Shown: piece after piece, positions 43,812 through 53,083 of the stretch
Numbering within the stretch: position 1 is the stretch's first letter
How the letters are laid out: the number at the start of each line of letters is the position of its first letter
Assembly (NCBI GenBank): GCA_903929475.1
Contig: CAIYUV010000006.1
Span: forward strand, 1-64,000
Direction of reading: 5' to 3'
Length of the DNA stretch: 64,000 nt
DNA from: an uncultured Spartobacteria bacterium
GTDB lineage: Bacteria; Verrucomicrobiota; Verrucomicrobiia; Chthoniobacterales; Chthoniobacteraceae
Made by a program: the position numbers and the translations under genes
The notes under the pieces: generated by a model
Told to the model about the DNA's origin: nothing
Database searches by the model: none
The model's input: the letters and a program-made list of their open reading frames with translations, nothing else

Positions 43812-44795
43812 ATGAAAGCTCTCTATTTTGACTGCATCTCTGGCATCAGCGGCGATATGACCGTCGGCGCACTTCTCGACCTCGGCGTGAAACCCAGCGC
43901 GCTGGAGTGGGAATTGAGCAAACTGAACCTCGGCGATTTCCACATGCACTATGATCGCGCGAAACGGAAGGAGATCGAGGGTGTGAAGTTCGACATCCAC
44001 GGCGGCGCGACGCACGGGGAGGATTGCGGGCATGAACACGGGCACTCGCACGAGGAGAAGCACGAGTGCTGCGGCCACGGTGAACATTCCCATGGCAGCG
44101 AAAAACACGAGCACACGCACACGCACGAACATTCGCACAGCGGCGAGTCGCATTCGCATGAACACTCCCACGAGCATGAACATGAGGACGGCCACGATTG
44201 CTGCGGGCACAAGCACGAAGAGCACGCGCACGAGCATGGCTGCTGCGACGAGGAGCACGGGCATCATCACCACCACGAGGACTCGCGCACCTACGCGCAA
44301 ATCCGCGAGATCATCGAGCATAGCGAGCTGTCCGCTTTCGTGAAGAAGCACGCCGTCGGCATTTTTCACCGCATCGCCGTGGCTGAGGGAAAGATCCACG
44401 GGCAGCCGCCTGAGAGCGTTCATTTCCACGAAGTGGGCGCGTTCGATTCCATCGCGGACATCGTGCTTTCATGCGTGGGCATCGAGGCGCTGGGCGTGGA
44501 GAAAGTGTATGTTTCCCGACTGCACGACGGTCGCGGAACGGTCGAGTGCGCGCACGGGACATTCCCCGTGCCTGCGCCTGCGACGCTGGAGATTCTGAAG
44601 GGCATCCCGCTCGGGCAGATTGATGAACCGCACGAACTCATCACGCCCACCGGCGCTGCGATCGCGGCGGAGTTCGCTGTGAGCTTTGGCGACATGCCTG
44701 CGATGAAGATCGAGCGCATCGGCTACGGTCTCGGCACGCGTGAACTCGCCGCCCGCCCGAATGTGCTGCGTGCAGTGCTCGGCGAACTGGCGTAA
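43812..44795 (+). CDS. larC: Nickel-pincer cofactor biosynthesis protein LarC, N-terminal part, with His-rich insert
   Basis: A 327-aa protein matching LarC1: MKALYFDCISGISGDMTVGALLDLG, VHFHEVGAFDSIADIVLSCVG and ELITPTGAAIAAEF. LarC inserts nickel into the pincer cofactor of lactate racemase. An insert at residues 63-156 has 34 histidines and seven cysteines with many Glu, an obvious metal-binding store. The TAA at 44793-44795 is followed, in the same frame, by the start of the LarC2 part. LarA, LarB and LarE are not in the window. Full LarC would be one protein in many bacteria. Confidence 0.88.
   Translation: MKALYFDCISGISGDMTVGALLDLGVKPSALEWELSKLNLGDFHMHYDRAKRKEIEGVKFDIHGGATHGEDCGHEHGHSHEEKHECCGHGEHSHGSEKHEHTHTHEHSHSGESHSHEHSHEHEHEDGHDCCGHKHEEHAHEHGCCDEEHGHHHHHEDSRTYAQIREIIEHSELSAFVKKHAVGIFHRIAVAEGKIHGQPPESVHFHEVGAFDSIADIVLSCVGIEALGVEKVYVSRLHDGRGTVECAHGTFPVPAPATLEILKGIPLGQIDEPHELITPTGAAIAAEFAVSFGDMPAMKIERIGYGLGTRELAARPNVLRAVLGELA
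43998..44279 (+). repeat. His/Cys-rich low-complexity metal-binding stretch in LarC1
   Basis: The codons for residues 63-156 contain repeated CAC/CAT in His-Glu/Ser/Gly patterns, giving 34 His and seven Cys in 94 residues. Several paired cysteines (CC) recur. It is inserted between LarC1 strands and is not part of the usual domain. Confidence 0.9.
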
Positions 44796-44807
44796 TTTTT
44801 CGCAGCC

Positions 44808-45251
44808 ATGAGCTACGAAACGGACACGGTCACCAAGCTCGAAACGAATCTCGACGATCTCTCGCCGGAGATCACGGGCGCGGTGATGGCGCAACTGTTC
44901 GCCGCCGGTGCGCTCGATGTGTGGCTCACGCCGATCCAGATGAAAAAGAATCGCCCCGGCGTGATGCTCTCCGTGCTCTGCGAGGAATCCACCGTGGCCG
45001 CGCTGACCGATCTTATTTTCGCCGAGACGAGCGCGTTTGGTCTGCGCGTGGAGAAGGTCGTGCGGCTGAAACTCTCCCGCCGCTTTGCGCAAGTGAGCAC
45101 GGAGTTTGGCGAGGTGACGGTGAAGCTGGGATTGAAAGGTGAGCGCGTGGTGCAGGTCGCGCCGGAGTTCGAGAGCTGCCGTGCCGTCGCGGAAAAATCG
45201 GGCGTGCCCCTGCGCGCCGTGTATGCGGCGGCGATTGCGGCGCGGAGGTAG
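44808..45251 (+). CDS. LarC C-terminal part (LarC2-like)
   Basis: A 147-aa protein matching the C-terminal half of LarC: VTKLETNLDDLSPEITGAVM followed by a DVWLTPIQMKKNRPGVML segment and the SAFGLRVEKVVRLKL motif. It begins at ATG 44808, 12 bases after the LarC1 TAA and in the same frame, so stop readthrough or re-initiation could give a whole LarC, or two polypeptides could act together. In Lactobacillus, larC is also split and produced by a programmed event, but the details differ. Converges with the lactonase-like gene. Confidence 0.87.
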   Translation: MSYETDTVTKLETNLDDLSPEITGAVMAQLFAAGALDVWLTPIQMKKNRPGVMLSVLCEESTVAALTDLIFAETSAFGLRVEKVVRLKLSRRFAQVSTEFGEVTVKLGLKGERVVQVAPEFESCRAVAEKSGVPLRAVYAAAIAARR

Positions 45252-45254
45252 GCG

Positions 45255-46370
45255 CTATTTCACAAACTCGATGCTCACGGGCATGGAGATGCCGGTGACT
45301 TCGCTCGTGAATGTGAGCGAACCCGTTGTCGCGTCCACTTTGTGAATGGCGAGGTTCGCGCTGTCCTGCCCGCCGGCGACGAGCCAGCGACCGTCGGGCG
45401 TGAGATTGAAGCCACGCGGGTTTTTTACGTGAGCGGGCGCGGCTTCGTTGAAGGTCAATTTTCCATCCACGCCGATGGTGTAAATCGCGATGCTGTCGTG
45501 ACCGCGATTGGAGACGTAGAGGAACTTGCCGTTCGGGTGACAGAAGATTTCCGCGATGGAGTTTTTGTCGGCATCGGGTGCGCCGACGGGAAGCGAGCTG
45601 AGTGTTTGCAGCGCGACGAGCGTGCCTTTCGCCGCATCGTGCGCGAAGACGGTGACGGTGCTGGTGAGTTCGTTGCACACGTAGGCAAATCCGCCCTTCG
45701 GGTGAAACGCGAGATGGCGCGGCCCGCTGCCGGGCGGGACTTTTGCGCTCGGCGGATTGTGCGGAGTCAGTGTCCCTTTCGCCGCATCGAATTTGTAGAT
45801 GAAAATGTCGTCTGTCCCGAGGTCGCACGCGTAGGCGAAATCGCCATTCGTATAAATGGCGTGCGCATGCGGCTCGCTTTGCCGCTGAGGATTCGGTCCT
45901 TTTCCCTCGTGCCGGATGAAGGCCGTGGGCTCGCCGAGTGTTCCTGCGGCTTCAACCGGCACGCTGGCGAGAGTCCCGGAGCCGTAGCTGACAGCGAGGA
46001 CGTTTCGCCCGCTGGCGTCCACCCACACGTGGCAATTGCCTTTCTCGCGAGTGCTCTGCGTGTCCAAAAGTCGAAGGCTACCGTCCTTTTCAATCGCCCA
46101 TGCGCCGACGCCACCGCCGTCGAGTTCGATGGCTGCGTAGAGAGATTTCCCGTTCGGGTGAATGGCGAGGAAGGTCGGGTTCTTCGCCTCGGCAACAAGG
46201 CCCGTGATGCGAGCCGAGCCGCTGCCGAGATCGAGAACGCCGCGATAAATGCCCTTCGATTCGCTCGGCGGCCTTGTGTAGGTGCCCACGTAAAATGGTA
46301 TTTCAGTTTGCGCAGGAGATGTGGATGTGATGGCGGCTAGCATGGCGAAGAATACAGGGAGGATTTTCAT
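45255..46370 (-). CDS. Secreted lactonase-family seven-bladed propeller protein
   Basis: A 371-aa protein with a signal peptide (MKILPVFFAMLAAITSTSPA), then a YbhE/PgL-type beta-propeller: FYVGTYTRPPSESKGIY, PTFLAIHPNGKSLYAA, HAIYTNGDFAYACDLG, GPRHLAFHPKGGFAYV and NPRGFNLTPDGRWLVAG repeat across the length. The family includes 6-phosphogluconolactonase and muconate-cyclase-like enzymes, but secretion suggests another lactone or no enzyme at all. Convergent with larC2. Confidence 0.88.
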   Translation of the reverse strand: MKILPVFFAMLAAITSTSPAQTEIPFYVGTYTRPPSESKGIYRGVLDLGSGSARITGLVAEAKNPTFLAIHPNGKSLYAAIELDGGGVGAWAIEKDGSLRLLDTQSTREKGNCHVWVDASGRNVLAVSYGSGTLASVPVEAAGTLGEPTAFIRHEGKGPNPQRQSEPHAHAIYTNGDFAYACDLGTDDIFIYKFDAAKGTLTPHNPPSAKVPPGSGPRHLAFHPKGGFAYVCNELTSTVTVFAHDAAKGTLVALQTLSSLPVGAPDADKNSIAEIFCHPNGKFLYVSNRGHDSIAIYTIGVDGKLTFNEAAPAHVKNPRGFNLTPDGRWLVAGGQDSANLAIHKVDATTGSLTFTSEVTGISMPVSIEFVK

Positions 46371-46427
46371 ACGTGCTCAAACTTGTGAGGAAACAGCGAC
46401 CGATTCCAAGCACAACTTGACGACCAA

Positions 46428-46736
46428 TCAATTCACGCGCTTTGCGCGGCTCAACGGATCGCTTTCCTCGGCTTGAATACGCGCATGCGCCTTACGAATT
46501 CCCGCTCGCACCGCCAAACCGGCAGCGCCTATAAGCGGCAAGGCAAAAAATCTTCCGGTTCTTAAAAGTAATACAAAGGCAGCCGCGGCGAGCACTGAAA
46601 GTATGAAAACAGCCATATGCACACGAATGATGAATGAGCGTTCGCGCTCGCTCCTCGCGCGACGCGCTTTCCACCAGACATTCAGCGAATACGGAATGGC
46701 GACAACTATCAGCAGGATGGCCAAGACGGGACCCAT
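46428..46736 (-). CDS. Small two/three-helix membrane protein, unknown function
   Basis: A 102-aa protein with hydrophobic stretches at about residues 3-20, 40-62 and 64-85 separated by Arg/Glu-rich polar segments (KARRARSERERSF). Nothing in it matches a family I recognise. It is isolated, 57 bases from the lactonase gene start. Confidence 0.5.
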   Translation of the reverse strand: MGPVLAILLIVVAIPYSLNVWWKARRARSERERSFIIRVHMAVFILSVLAAAAFVLLLRTGRFFALPLIGAAGLAVRAGIRKAHARIQAEESDPLSRAKRVN

Positions 46737-46877
46737 ACGTTATTCCTCAACCCGCCAGCACCGGGATTGCGAGACTGAAAGAATGCCCTGAGTGGATTTG
46801 ATGCAGCGCGGGATTCGGAATTTTTCCTCTACCGCGCTCAAATAGTGGTTAACGTCGCGGAGATTCTTCACCGTTTT

Positions 46878-47915
46878 ATGAACAAGCTACTCATCCCAAT
46901 CCTCGCGGTTCTTGCGATTGCAGGCAGCGTTTTCGGCATCATGCAAATGAGCAGCGCTGACGAAACTCAAAGGAAGCTCGATGCGCTCAACGAAAAAGTC
47001 GCCGCCAATGAAAAGGCCCTGCGCGACGCCCTCGCCGGCCTCGCCAAGGCAAATGATGAACTCATTTCCCTGCGAGCGAGGAACGCCGCATTGATGCAGG
47101 AGCGCGACGATGCAAAAAAGAAAGCACAGCAAATTGCGGCGGCTGGCGGCGAAGCAGCCGAGGCGGGCTCTACGGCGAAGAATAGCGGACAAAAGCAGCA
47201 GTTCGATGTGCGAGGGATGATGCAGGGATTTGCCAAGCAAATGGACAAGCCGGAGACGCGCAAAGCGATGACGCAAATGAGCGAGCGCATGGTCAGCGGC
47301 GCCTACGCACCGCTCTACAAGAAACTCGGTATCAGCGAGCAGGATTCCAAATTGATTTCCGAGCTGCTGGCTGAACGCAATTTCACCGCCCTCGACAAAG
47401 GCAGAAAACTCCTGGACGGAAAAAGCACGGACGACGCGAGCATGGCGGCAGTCCGCAGTGAAGTGCAGGCGACGAAGGCTGAATACGACGCGAAGCTCAA
47501 AGGCGTGTTAGGCGAACAAAGCTTCAACGAGTTGACTGCCTACGAACAGACTGTCGGTGACAGGCACGCGCTGGATTTTTTCGACCGCAATTTCCAACAA
47601 AAGGATCAACCACTTCAGCAACAGCAGCGCGACTCCCTGCTCAACGTCATGAGTGAGGAGCGGCTGAAAAACCCGAGCAGTGAAATCCCCGACCTCGGCG
47701 GCGGCCCCGGCATGGCGATGCTGATGACCGATGCAGAAGCCACGGCCCAACAGCAAAAGGAGGAGGCGTATCAAGCGCGCGTTCTTTCCCGTGCTCCGCA
47801 AGCGGGGCTCACGCCCGATCAAGTCAACATCCTGCAAGACTCCTTTAAACAGCGAAATGAAATGCGCAACATGGGGCGCGTGATGAGTCGCGCATTCATC
47901 GGCGGTGGAAAGTAG
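46878..47915 (+). CDS. Membrane-anchored coiled-coil protein, unknown function
   Basis: A 345-aa protein starting at ATG 46878. It has an N-terminal hydrophobic helix (MNKLLIPILAVLAIAGSVFG), a long coiled coil (about residues 25-85, ADETQRKLDALNEKVAANE) and an alpha-helical C-terminal domain with SEQDSKLISELLAERNF and LTPDQVNILQDSF. It precedes an FtsX-like permease by 21 bases. No known domain is clear. It may be an extracytoplasmic adaptor for that transporter. Confidence 0.6.
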   Translation: MNKLLIPILAVLAIAGSVFGIMQMSSADETQRKLDALNEKVAANEKALRDALAGLAKANDELISLRARNAALMQERDDAKKKAQQIAAAGGEAAEAGSTAKNSGQKQQFDVRGMMQGFAKQMDKPETRKAMTQMSERMVSGAYAPLYKKLGISEQDSKLISELLAERNFTALDKGRKLLDGKSTDDASMAAVRSEVQATKAEYDAKLKGVLGEQSFNELTAYEQTVGDRHALDFFDRNFQQKDQPLQQQQRDSLLNVMSEERLKNPSSEIPDLGGGPGMAMLMTDAEATAQQQKEEAYQARVLSRAPQAGLTPDQVNILQDSFKQRNEMRNMGRVMSRAFIGGGK

Positions 47916-47936
47916 GCGCTGCTTTCAAAGACGCCG

Positions 47937-49103
47937 ATGGCACTGCCCATTAAATACAGCATTCGCAACGTCATCGTCCGCTGGCGTTCCTCGCTGGCGA
48001 CCATCGGCGCAGTGATGGTTGTAGTCGGTGTGTGGGTGTGGATGCAGGCGATGGCGGCGGGTTTGGAAAAAGCAGCGGGCAACACCGGCGATCCGCGCAA
48101 TCTGCTCATCACACGGCGCGGCTCCGACTCGGAGTCCGGCAGCCAGATCACACGCGCCGACCTCGCTGCCGTGCAATACGCGGAGGAAATCGCACGCGAC
48201 AGTGATGGGCGCGCACTCATCACGGCGGATACGCTCGTCGTCATCTATCTCCCGCGCGCTGGTGCAAACAGCGGCGGTGCAAATGTTGTTTTTCGCGGCA
48301 CCGGGCCGAACGGCGTCGCACTCCGCCCGCAGGTGAAACTCGTCGAGGGCCGGTGGTTCGTGCCGGGAAATCGCGAAGTCACCATCAGCCGCCGGCTCGC
48401 CGTCCGCTTCGCAAACATGGGCGTCGGCAGCACCATCAAAATCGGCGCACGCGAGTTGAAAGTTGTCGGCTACTTCGATGCTGGCGGAAGTGCTTTCGAC
48501 TCCGAGGCATGGCTCGATGCCGACGAAGCGCGTTCTGTTTTCAATCGCGACAACTACGCAAGTCTGCTCCTGCGACCCGTGGATGAAGCCGCGGCCACGC
48601 GCTTCAAAACACGGCTCGAATCCGACAAGCGCCTCGTTGTGCGTGTGTCGCGGGAGGTCGCCTACTACGCCGAGCAAACCAAGACGGCGAAGCCGATTCG
48701 TTTCGCGGGAAGTTTTCTCGCGGTCATCCTTTCCATCGGCGCGGTGCTCGCGGGCATGAATACGATGTATGCGAGCATCGGTGCGCGGACGCGTGAAATC
48801 GGCACGCTGCGAGTTCTTGGCTACCGGCGGCGCTCCATCATCGGCGCCATCCTTATCGAGGGAGCAGCCCTCTCGTTACTCGGCGGTGCACTTGGTGCCG
48901 GGCTGGCCTTGCTCGGCAACGGCTATCGCGCAGGCACCTTCAATTTTCAGACCTTCAGCGAAAGTGTCTTCGAGATCAGCATCCCGCCGATACTTGTGGC
49001 AGAAGCGCTGGTCTTCGCGATTCTCGTCGGCATCCTCGGCGCGCTCCTGCCTGCGCTGCGCGCGGCGAAAATGCCCGTCATCGCCGCGTTGAAATCACTG
49101 TGA
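47937..49103 (+). CDS. FtsX/MacB-type ABC transporter permease
   Basis: A 388-aa protein with an N-terminal transmembrane helix followed by a large periplasmic domain (about residues 40-260) and three C-terminal helices. The FtsX signature TREIGTLRVLGYRRRSIIGAIL is present, with LGALLPALRAAKMPVIAALKSL at the end. It belongs to the MacB/LolCE-like mechanotransmission group. The ATPase subunit is not adjacent, so a genomic partner elsewhere is required. It converges with the aminopeptidase gene by 9 bases. Confidence 0.87.
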   Translation: MALPIKYSIRNVIVRWRSSLATIGAVMVVVGVWVWMQAMAAGLEKAAGNTGDPRNLLITRRGSDSESGSQITRADLAAVQYAEEIARDSDGRALITADTLVVIYLPRAGANSGGANVVFRGTGPNGVALRPQVKLVEGRWFVPGNREVTISRRLAVRFANMGVGSTIKIGARELKVVGYFDAGGSAFDSEAWLDADEARSVFNRDNYASLLLRPVDEAAATRFKTRLESDKRLVVRVSREVAYYAEQTKTAKPIRFAGSFLAVILSIGAVLAGMNTMYASIGARTREIGTLRVLGYRRRSIIGAILIEGAALSLLGGALGAGLALLGNGYRAGTFNFQTFSESVFEISIPPILVAEALVFAILVGILGALLPALRAAKMPVIAALKSL

Positions 49104-51719
49104 CTTGGTCGTCTTCTTTCCCGGCTTCCCCCGCTGATTCGTCACCCCGTCTGTTTGTTCGTATGCCGCGAATTGAGGTAGGACACGCGCTTTGAACTCA
49201 GTGGAGAACAGAATGTCGTCCACGGCAATCGCAGTCGCCCGTGCTGCATCGGGCGGGAGATTTGCCTTGGTAAATGCGATCAGTTCCTCCGCTCGTGCAG
49301 CATCCGAGAAGTGACGGAAGAGGTGAGCCACGTAGTCGTCCGCTGCGCTGGCTGAGAGCAGCGCGAGCAATTCACCCAAATGCTCTTTGGCAAAAGTCAG
49401 TGCTAGCTCCGGGTGCTCACCTTCACTCGCAACACGAGCAACCATGCGCGCCGCTGGATTTGATGGTAGCTCACCCGTCAGCGAAAGTTGAAGCGCGCGC
49501 TTCGCCAGTGAGATGTCGCTCGCAGACGCAAGTGCACCGTAGAGGATTTGTTTCTGCTCTGTGTCGGATGTCTTTTTAGCCAGCGCGTGAATGCGCTCCC
49601 ACATCTTCGCGTCAGCGTATTTGCCTGCGAGGTGAAGCACCGCACCCCGCAAGTCACCAGACAGACTGCCACCATCGAGAAATGACTTCGCGCGTATTTG
49701 AGCCTCGGTGAGGATCACCGCATCACCGCAGACGCCGAGCATTCGGATGAGTTCAGCACGATGATTTACCGTGGCGATGTCTTCTCCGGCCTTCGTATTC
49801 CAGCCAAGTCGCGCAAATCGCGGCGCGAGAAAGTTGCGTGACCATTTGCGAATGGCATCACGTTGCTTGGTGCCACGCGCGAGGTGGTCGAGTGTGCCAA
49901 GCACGCCGACAAGATGCCCGCCGATGAGTGGTGATGGGTCGTTGCGTAATTGTTCTGCGACTTCTAGCCATCGCTTGAGCGGCAATTTGTCCGACTGCAC
50001 GAGCGCCCATGTGTCGTGCAGCACATTCAAACGATCCGCCTCCGCGAGTTCGGCGAGCCGCAGCTTCAGCGAATCCCAAAGCTCCGTGTCATAGCAAACA
50101 CGGCAGTAAGCCGTGGCACCCACATTCACGACGGCGGGCAAATCACAGTTCACGCGCACCGGGTCTTTGCCGACGAGAACAACCTGCGGCACTCCACCGA
50201 CTGGTGAGACTGTCACCGGAATCAGCCACGAAAGCGGAGCCGCATTTTTTTGGTGAATCACAAATCGCTCCTGCCGAAGTTCGATGCTCTTTTCGCCAGC
50301 CATGCTGACTTTCACCACAGGAAAACCCGGTTGCTCCGTCCATCCCGCCGCCATCTCGCGGACCTTCTGCCCCGATGTCTCCTCCAGTGCCGCCCACAGA
50401 TCGGCGGTCGTGGTGTTGGAGTTTGCATGTCGTGAAAAATAGAGACGTAGCCCTGCGCGGAATTTTTCCTCGCCGAGCCAAGTCTCCAGCATCCGCAGAA
50501 ACGCCTGCCCCTTTTGATATGTGATTTCATCAAACGCTTTCAGCGCCTCGGCCTCGTTCGTAATGCTTTGTTGAATCGGGTGCGTCGTCGCGCGCGCATC
50601 CAGTCGCATCGCACCCTCGCGACCGCCAGCGGCACGCAGCCACTTCTTCCACTCGGGATGAAAATGATCGGCAACCTTCGTATCCATCCACGAAGCGAAT
50701 CCCTCGTTCAGCCAGAGATTGTCCCACCACGCCATTGTCACCAAATCGCCGAACCACTGATGCGCGATCTCATGTGCGACTACGTCGAACACATGCTCGC
50801 GGCCTGACTGCGCGCCGCCCACCTCGTCGTGCAGCATCGCCGTGTCCGCGTAAATGATGCAGCCCCAGTTCTCCATCCCCGCCGCACCCACGCTTGGGAA
50901 CGCCACTTGATCGAGTTTCGGCAGTGGATATTTCACTCCGAAGTATTCGTTGAAAAACGGCAGCACTTGCTTCGTCGCCTCCATCGCCACGCGCATCTGC
51001 GCACGCTTTCCCGGCGTAGCGAAAATACGCAGCTTCACCCCGGCCACTTCGTCTTCGATGCTCTCCAACTCCGAACTCGCAAATGCGACGAGGTAGCTCG
51101 ACATCGCGGGCGAAACTCCGAAGACGATTTCCTTCCACCCATCTCCAAGAGGCGTTTCCCTCTCGGCGGGCATATTAAAAAGCGCCGTGTGTTTTGCTGG
51201 CACGACGGCTGTGAGTTGGAACGCAGCGCGAAACGCTGGCTCGTCCCAGCATGGGAACATCCGTCGCGCATCAGACGGCTCCATTTGCGTTACGAGTGCC
51301 TCCCACCACGTCCCATCCGGGAGCTGATAGCGCATGAGGTAAAGTCCCTGCGGCTGCTCCGTCAGCTTGCCGGAAAACTCCAGCGCCACCTTATGCGCGC
51401 CCACCGTTATCTCGGCACCACTGAGCATGAGGAGTTGCGTGCTGTCGTCCGCTTTCGCCGTGAGCACAGTGCCATCCAGCGTTGCCGAAACGATCCGCAA
51501 CCCCAGCGAATTCAACGTGAGACTCGTCACCACCTTGCGTGCTTCGATGTCGATCTCCACGCGTCCTGTGAAAGCCGCCTTTTTCACATCCGGCTCGATG
51601 CGGATTGCGTAGCGTTTCGGCACGACATCCTTCGGCAGACGACCCGGAGTTTTTTCAAAAACGAACGGCTCCTCGGCAAACGCGGCGAACGTGAGCAGGA
51701 AAAAGAGAAAGCGGATCAT
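49095..51719 (-). CDS. Exported M1-family zinc aminopeptidase
   Basis: An 874-aa aminopeptidase with a signal peptide (MIRFLFFLLTFAAFAEEP). The M1 hallmarks are GMENWG, the zinc-binding HEIAHQWFGD, NEGFASW, and an arginine/tyrosine-containing catalytic domain; an ERAP1-like C-terminal domain follows (about residues 500-850). It removes N-terminal residues from peptides. The gene starts at the ATG complementary to 51717-51719, 1 base after hemL. A longer frame from 51842 overlaps hemL and has no signal. Confidence 0.93.
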   Translation of the reverse strand: MIRFLFFLLTFAAFAEEPFVFEKTPGRLPKDVVPKRYAIRIEPDVKKAAFTGRVEIDIEARKVVTSLTLNSLGLRIVSATLDGTVLTAKADDSTQLLMLSGAEITVGAHKVALEFSGKLTEQPQGLYLMRYQLPDGTWWEALVTQMEPSDARRMFPCWDEPAFRAAFQLTAVVPAKHTALFNMPAERETPLGDGWKEIVFGVSPAMSSYLVAFASSELESIEDEVAGVKLRIFATPGKRAQMRVAMEATKQVLPFFNEYFGVKYPLPKLDQVAFPSVGAAGMENWGCIIYADTAMLHDEVGGAQSGREHVFDVVAHEIAHQWFGDLVTMAWWDNLWLNEGFASWMDTKVADHFHPEWKKWLRAAGGREGAMRLDARATTHPIQQSITNEAEALKAFDEITYQKGQAFLRMLETWLGEEKFRAGLRLYFSRHANSNTTTADLWAALEETSGQKVREMAAGWTEQPGFPVVKVSMAGEKSIELRQERFVIHQKNAAPLSWLIPVTVSPVGGVPQVVLVGKDPVRVNCDLPAVVNVGATAYCRVCYDTELWDSLKLRLAELAEADRLNVLHDTWALVQSDKLPLKRWLEVAEQLRNDPSPLIGGHLVGVLGTLDHLARGTKQRDAIRKWSRNFLAPRFARLGWNTKAGEDIATVNHRAELIRMLGVCGDAVILTEAQIRAKSFLDGGSLSGDLRGAVLHLAGKYADAKMWERIHALAKKTSDTEQKQILYGALASASDISLAKRALQLSLTGELPSNPAARMVARVASEGEHPELALTFAKEHLGELLALLSASAADDYVAHLFRHFSDAARAEELIAFTKANLPPDAARATAIAVDDILFSTEFKARVLPQFAAYEQTDGVTNQRGKPGKKTTKSQ

Positions 51720-51720
51720 G

Positions 51721-52998
51721 CTAGAGATTTGAAAGCACGTCCGCTGCGATGTCGGCGACCTTTGCGAGATCCTCGGCTGTGTGCGCAAGAGAGAGGAATC
51801 CGGCCTCAAATTGCGAGGGCGCGAAATAAACACCGCGTTCAAGACAGGCGTGGAAGAACTTTGCGAAAGCGGCTTTGTCGCTGGCGAATGCTTCCGCGAG
51901 ATTTCGCACGGGGCCGTTGGTGAAATAAAGGCAGAACATCGAACCGATGCGGCGGAAATTGTAGTCGCAGCCAGCGCGTTTCAGTCCGGCACGCACACGG
52001 GATTCGAACTCCGCGCCGAGCGTTTCCAATTTCGCCCAGCCATCCACACGCTCCAATTCGCGGAGCTGCGCGAGACCAGCGGCGAGGGCGAGCGGGTTTC
52101 CGCTGAGAGTGCCAGCTTGATAGACGGGGCCGTCGGGCGAAAGTATGTCCATGATTTCACGACGCCCGCCAAATGCGCCGACGGGTAGTCCGCCGCCGAT
52201 GACTTTGCCGAGCGCGGTGAGGTCGGGTTTCATGCCGATGATTTGCTGATAGCCGCCACGCGCGAGGCGGAAGCCAGTCATCACTTCGTCGAAAATCACA
52301 AGGGCTTCGTGTTCAGCGCAGAGTTTCCAGAGCAGTTCATAAAATCCGGGCTCGGGAAAATAGAGACCGGCATTCGCGGGGACGGCCTCGACTATCACGG
52401 CGGCAATTTCCTTTCCCTGCGCAGCGAATACGGCGCGCAGCGCGTCTGTGTCGTTGAACGGGAGGGTGATGGTGAGCGCGGCGAGTTCGGCGGGGACGCC
52501 AGCGCTGTCCGGGTGACCATGAGTGAGCGCGCCGCTGCCGGCTTTCACGAGGAGCGAATCCACGTGACCGTGGTAGCAGCCGGTGAACTTTACGATTTTC
52601 CCGCGCCCGGTGAAGCCCCGCGCCAGTCGCACGCACGACATCGTGGCTTCGGTGCCGCTGTTGACCATCCGCACTTTTTCGATGCTCGGCACCCATTCGC
52701 AAATCGTCCGCGCCATTTCCACTTCGAGCGCGTGCGGTGCGCCAAAACTCACGCCACGCTGCGCCGTCGTATTAATCGCATCCAGCACCACACGCGGCGC
52801 GTGACCAAGAATGGCAGGTCCCCATGTGCCGACGAAATCAATCAACTCACGCCCATCCGCATCCCAAATGCGTGCGCCACTCGCGCGCTCTACGAAAAAC
52901 GGCTCACCCCCCACCCCACGGAAAGCGCGGACAGGAGAATTCACCCCGCCGGGGATGTAGCGGCGGGCGGCTGCGAAGAGTTCGGATGAGCGTGTCAT
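51721..52998 (-). CDS. hemL: Glutamate-1-semialdehyde 2,1-aminomutase HemL
   Basis: A 425-aa PLP-dependent enzyme of tetrapyrrole synthesis. The family markers are VNSPVRAFRGVGGEPFF, VNSGTEATMSCVRLARGFTG, FDEVMTGFRLA and the PLP lysine region LTALGKVIGGGLPVGAFGG. It is full length. The aminopeptidase gene begins immediately after its stop, so the two are co-transcribed. It is divergent from the SH3-like exported protein. Confidence 0.96.
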   Translation of the reverse strand: MTRSSELFAAARRYIPGGVNSPVRAFRGVGGEPFFVERASGARIWDADGRELIDFVGTWGPAILGHAPRVVLDAINTTAQRGVSFGAPHALEVEMARTICEWVPSIEKVRMVNSGTEATMSCVRLARGFTGRGKIVKFTGCYHGHVDSLLVKAGSGALTHGHPDSAGVPAELAALTITLPFNDTDALRAVFAAQGKEIAAVIVEAVPANAGLYFPEPGFYELLWKLCAEHEALVIFDEVMTGFRLARGGYQQIIGMKPDLTALGKVIGGGLPVGAFGGRREIMDILSPDGPVYQAGTLSGNPLALAAGLAQLRELERVDGWAKLETLGAEFESRVRAGLKRAGCDYNFRRIGSMFCLYFTNGPVRNLAEAFASDKAAFAKFFHACLERGVYFAPSQFEAGFLSLAHTAEDLAKVADIAADVLSNL

Positions 52999-53083
52999 TG
53001 CTCATTACGAATGACGAATGCTGGATGACGAAGCAACACCGCGCCGCATTTCGTTTGAATAAATCGCCTCGCCCTGACGACAA

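Noticed and set aside
44793-44810. Programmed frameshift between LarC parts
   Set aside because: Both parts are in the same frame and no slippery heptamer precedes the TAA; an in-frame stop explains the split.
51985-52030. T-loop-like GATTCGAACTC pattern that might suggest a tRNA
   Set aside because: No cloverleaf forms; it lies within hemL coding sequence.
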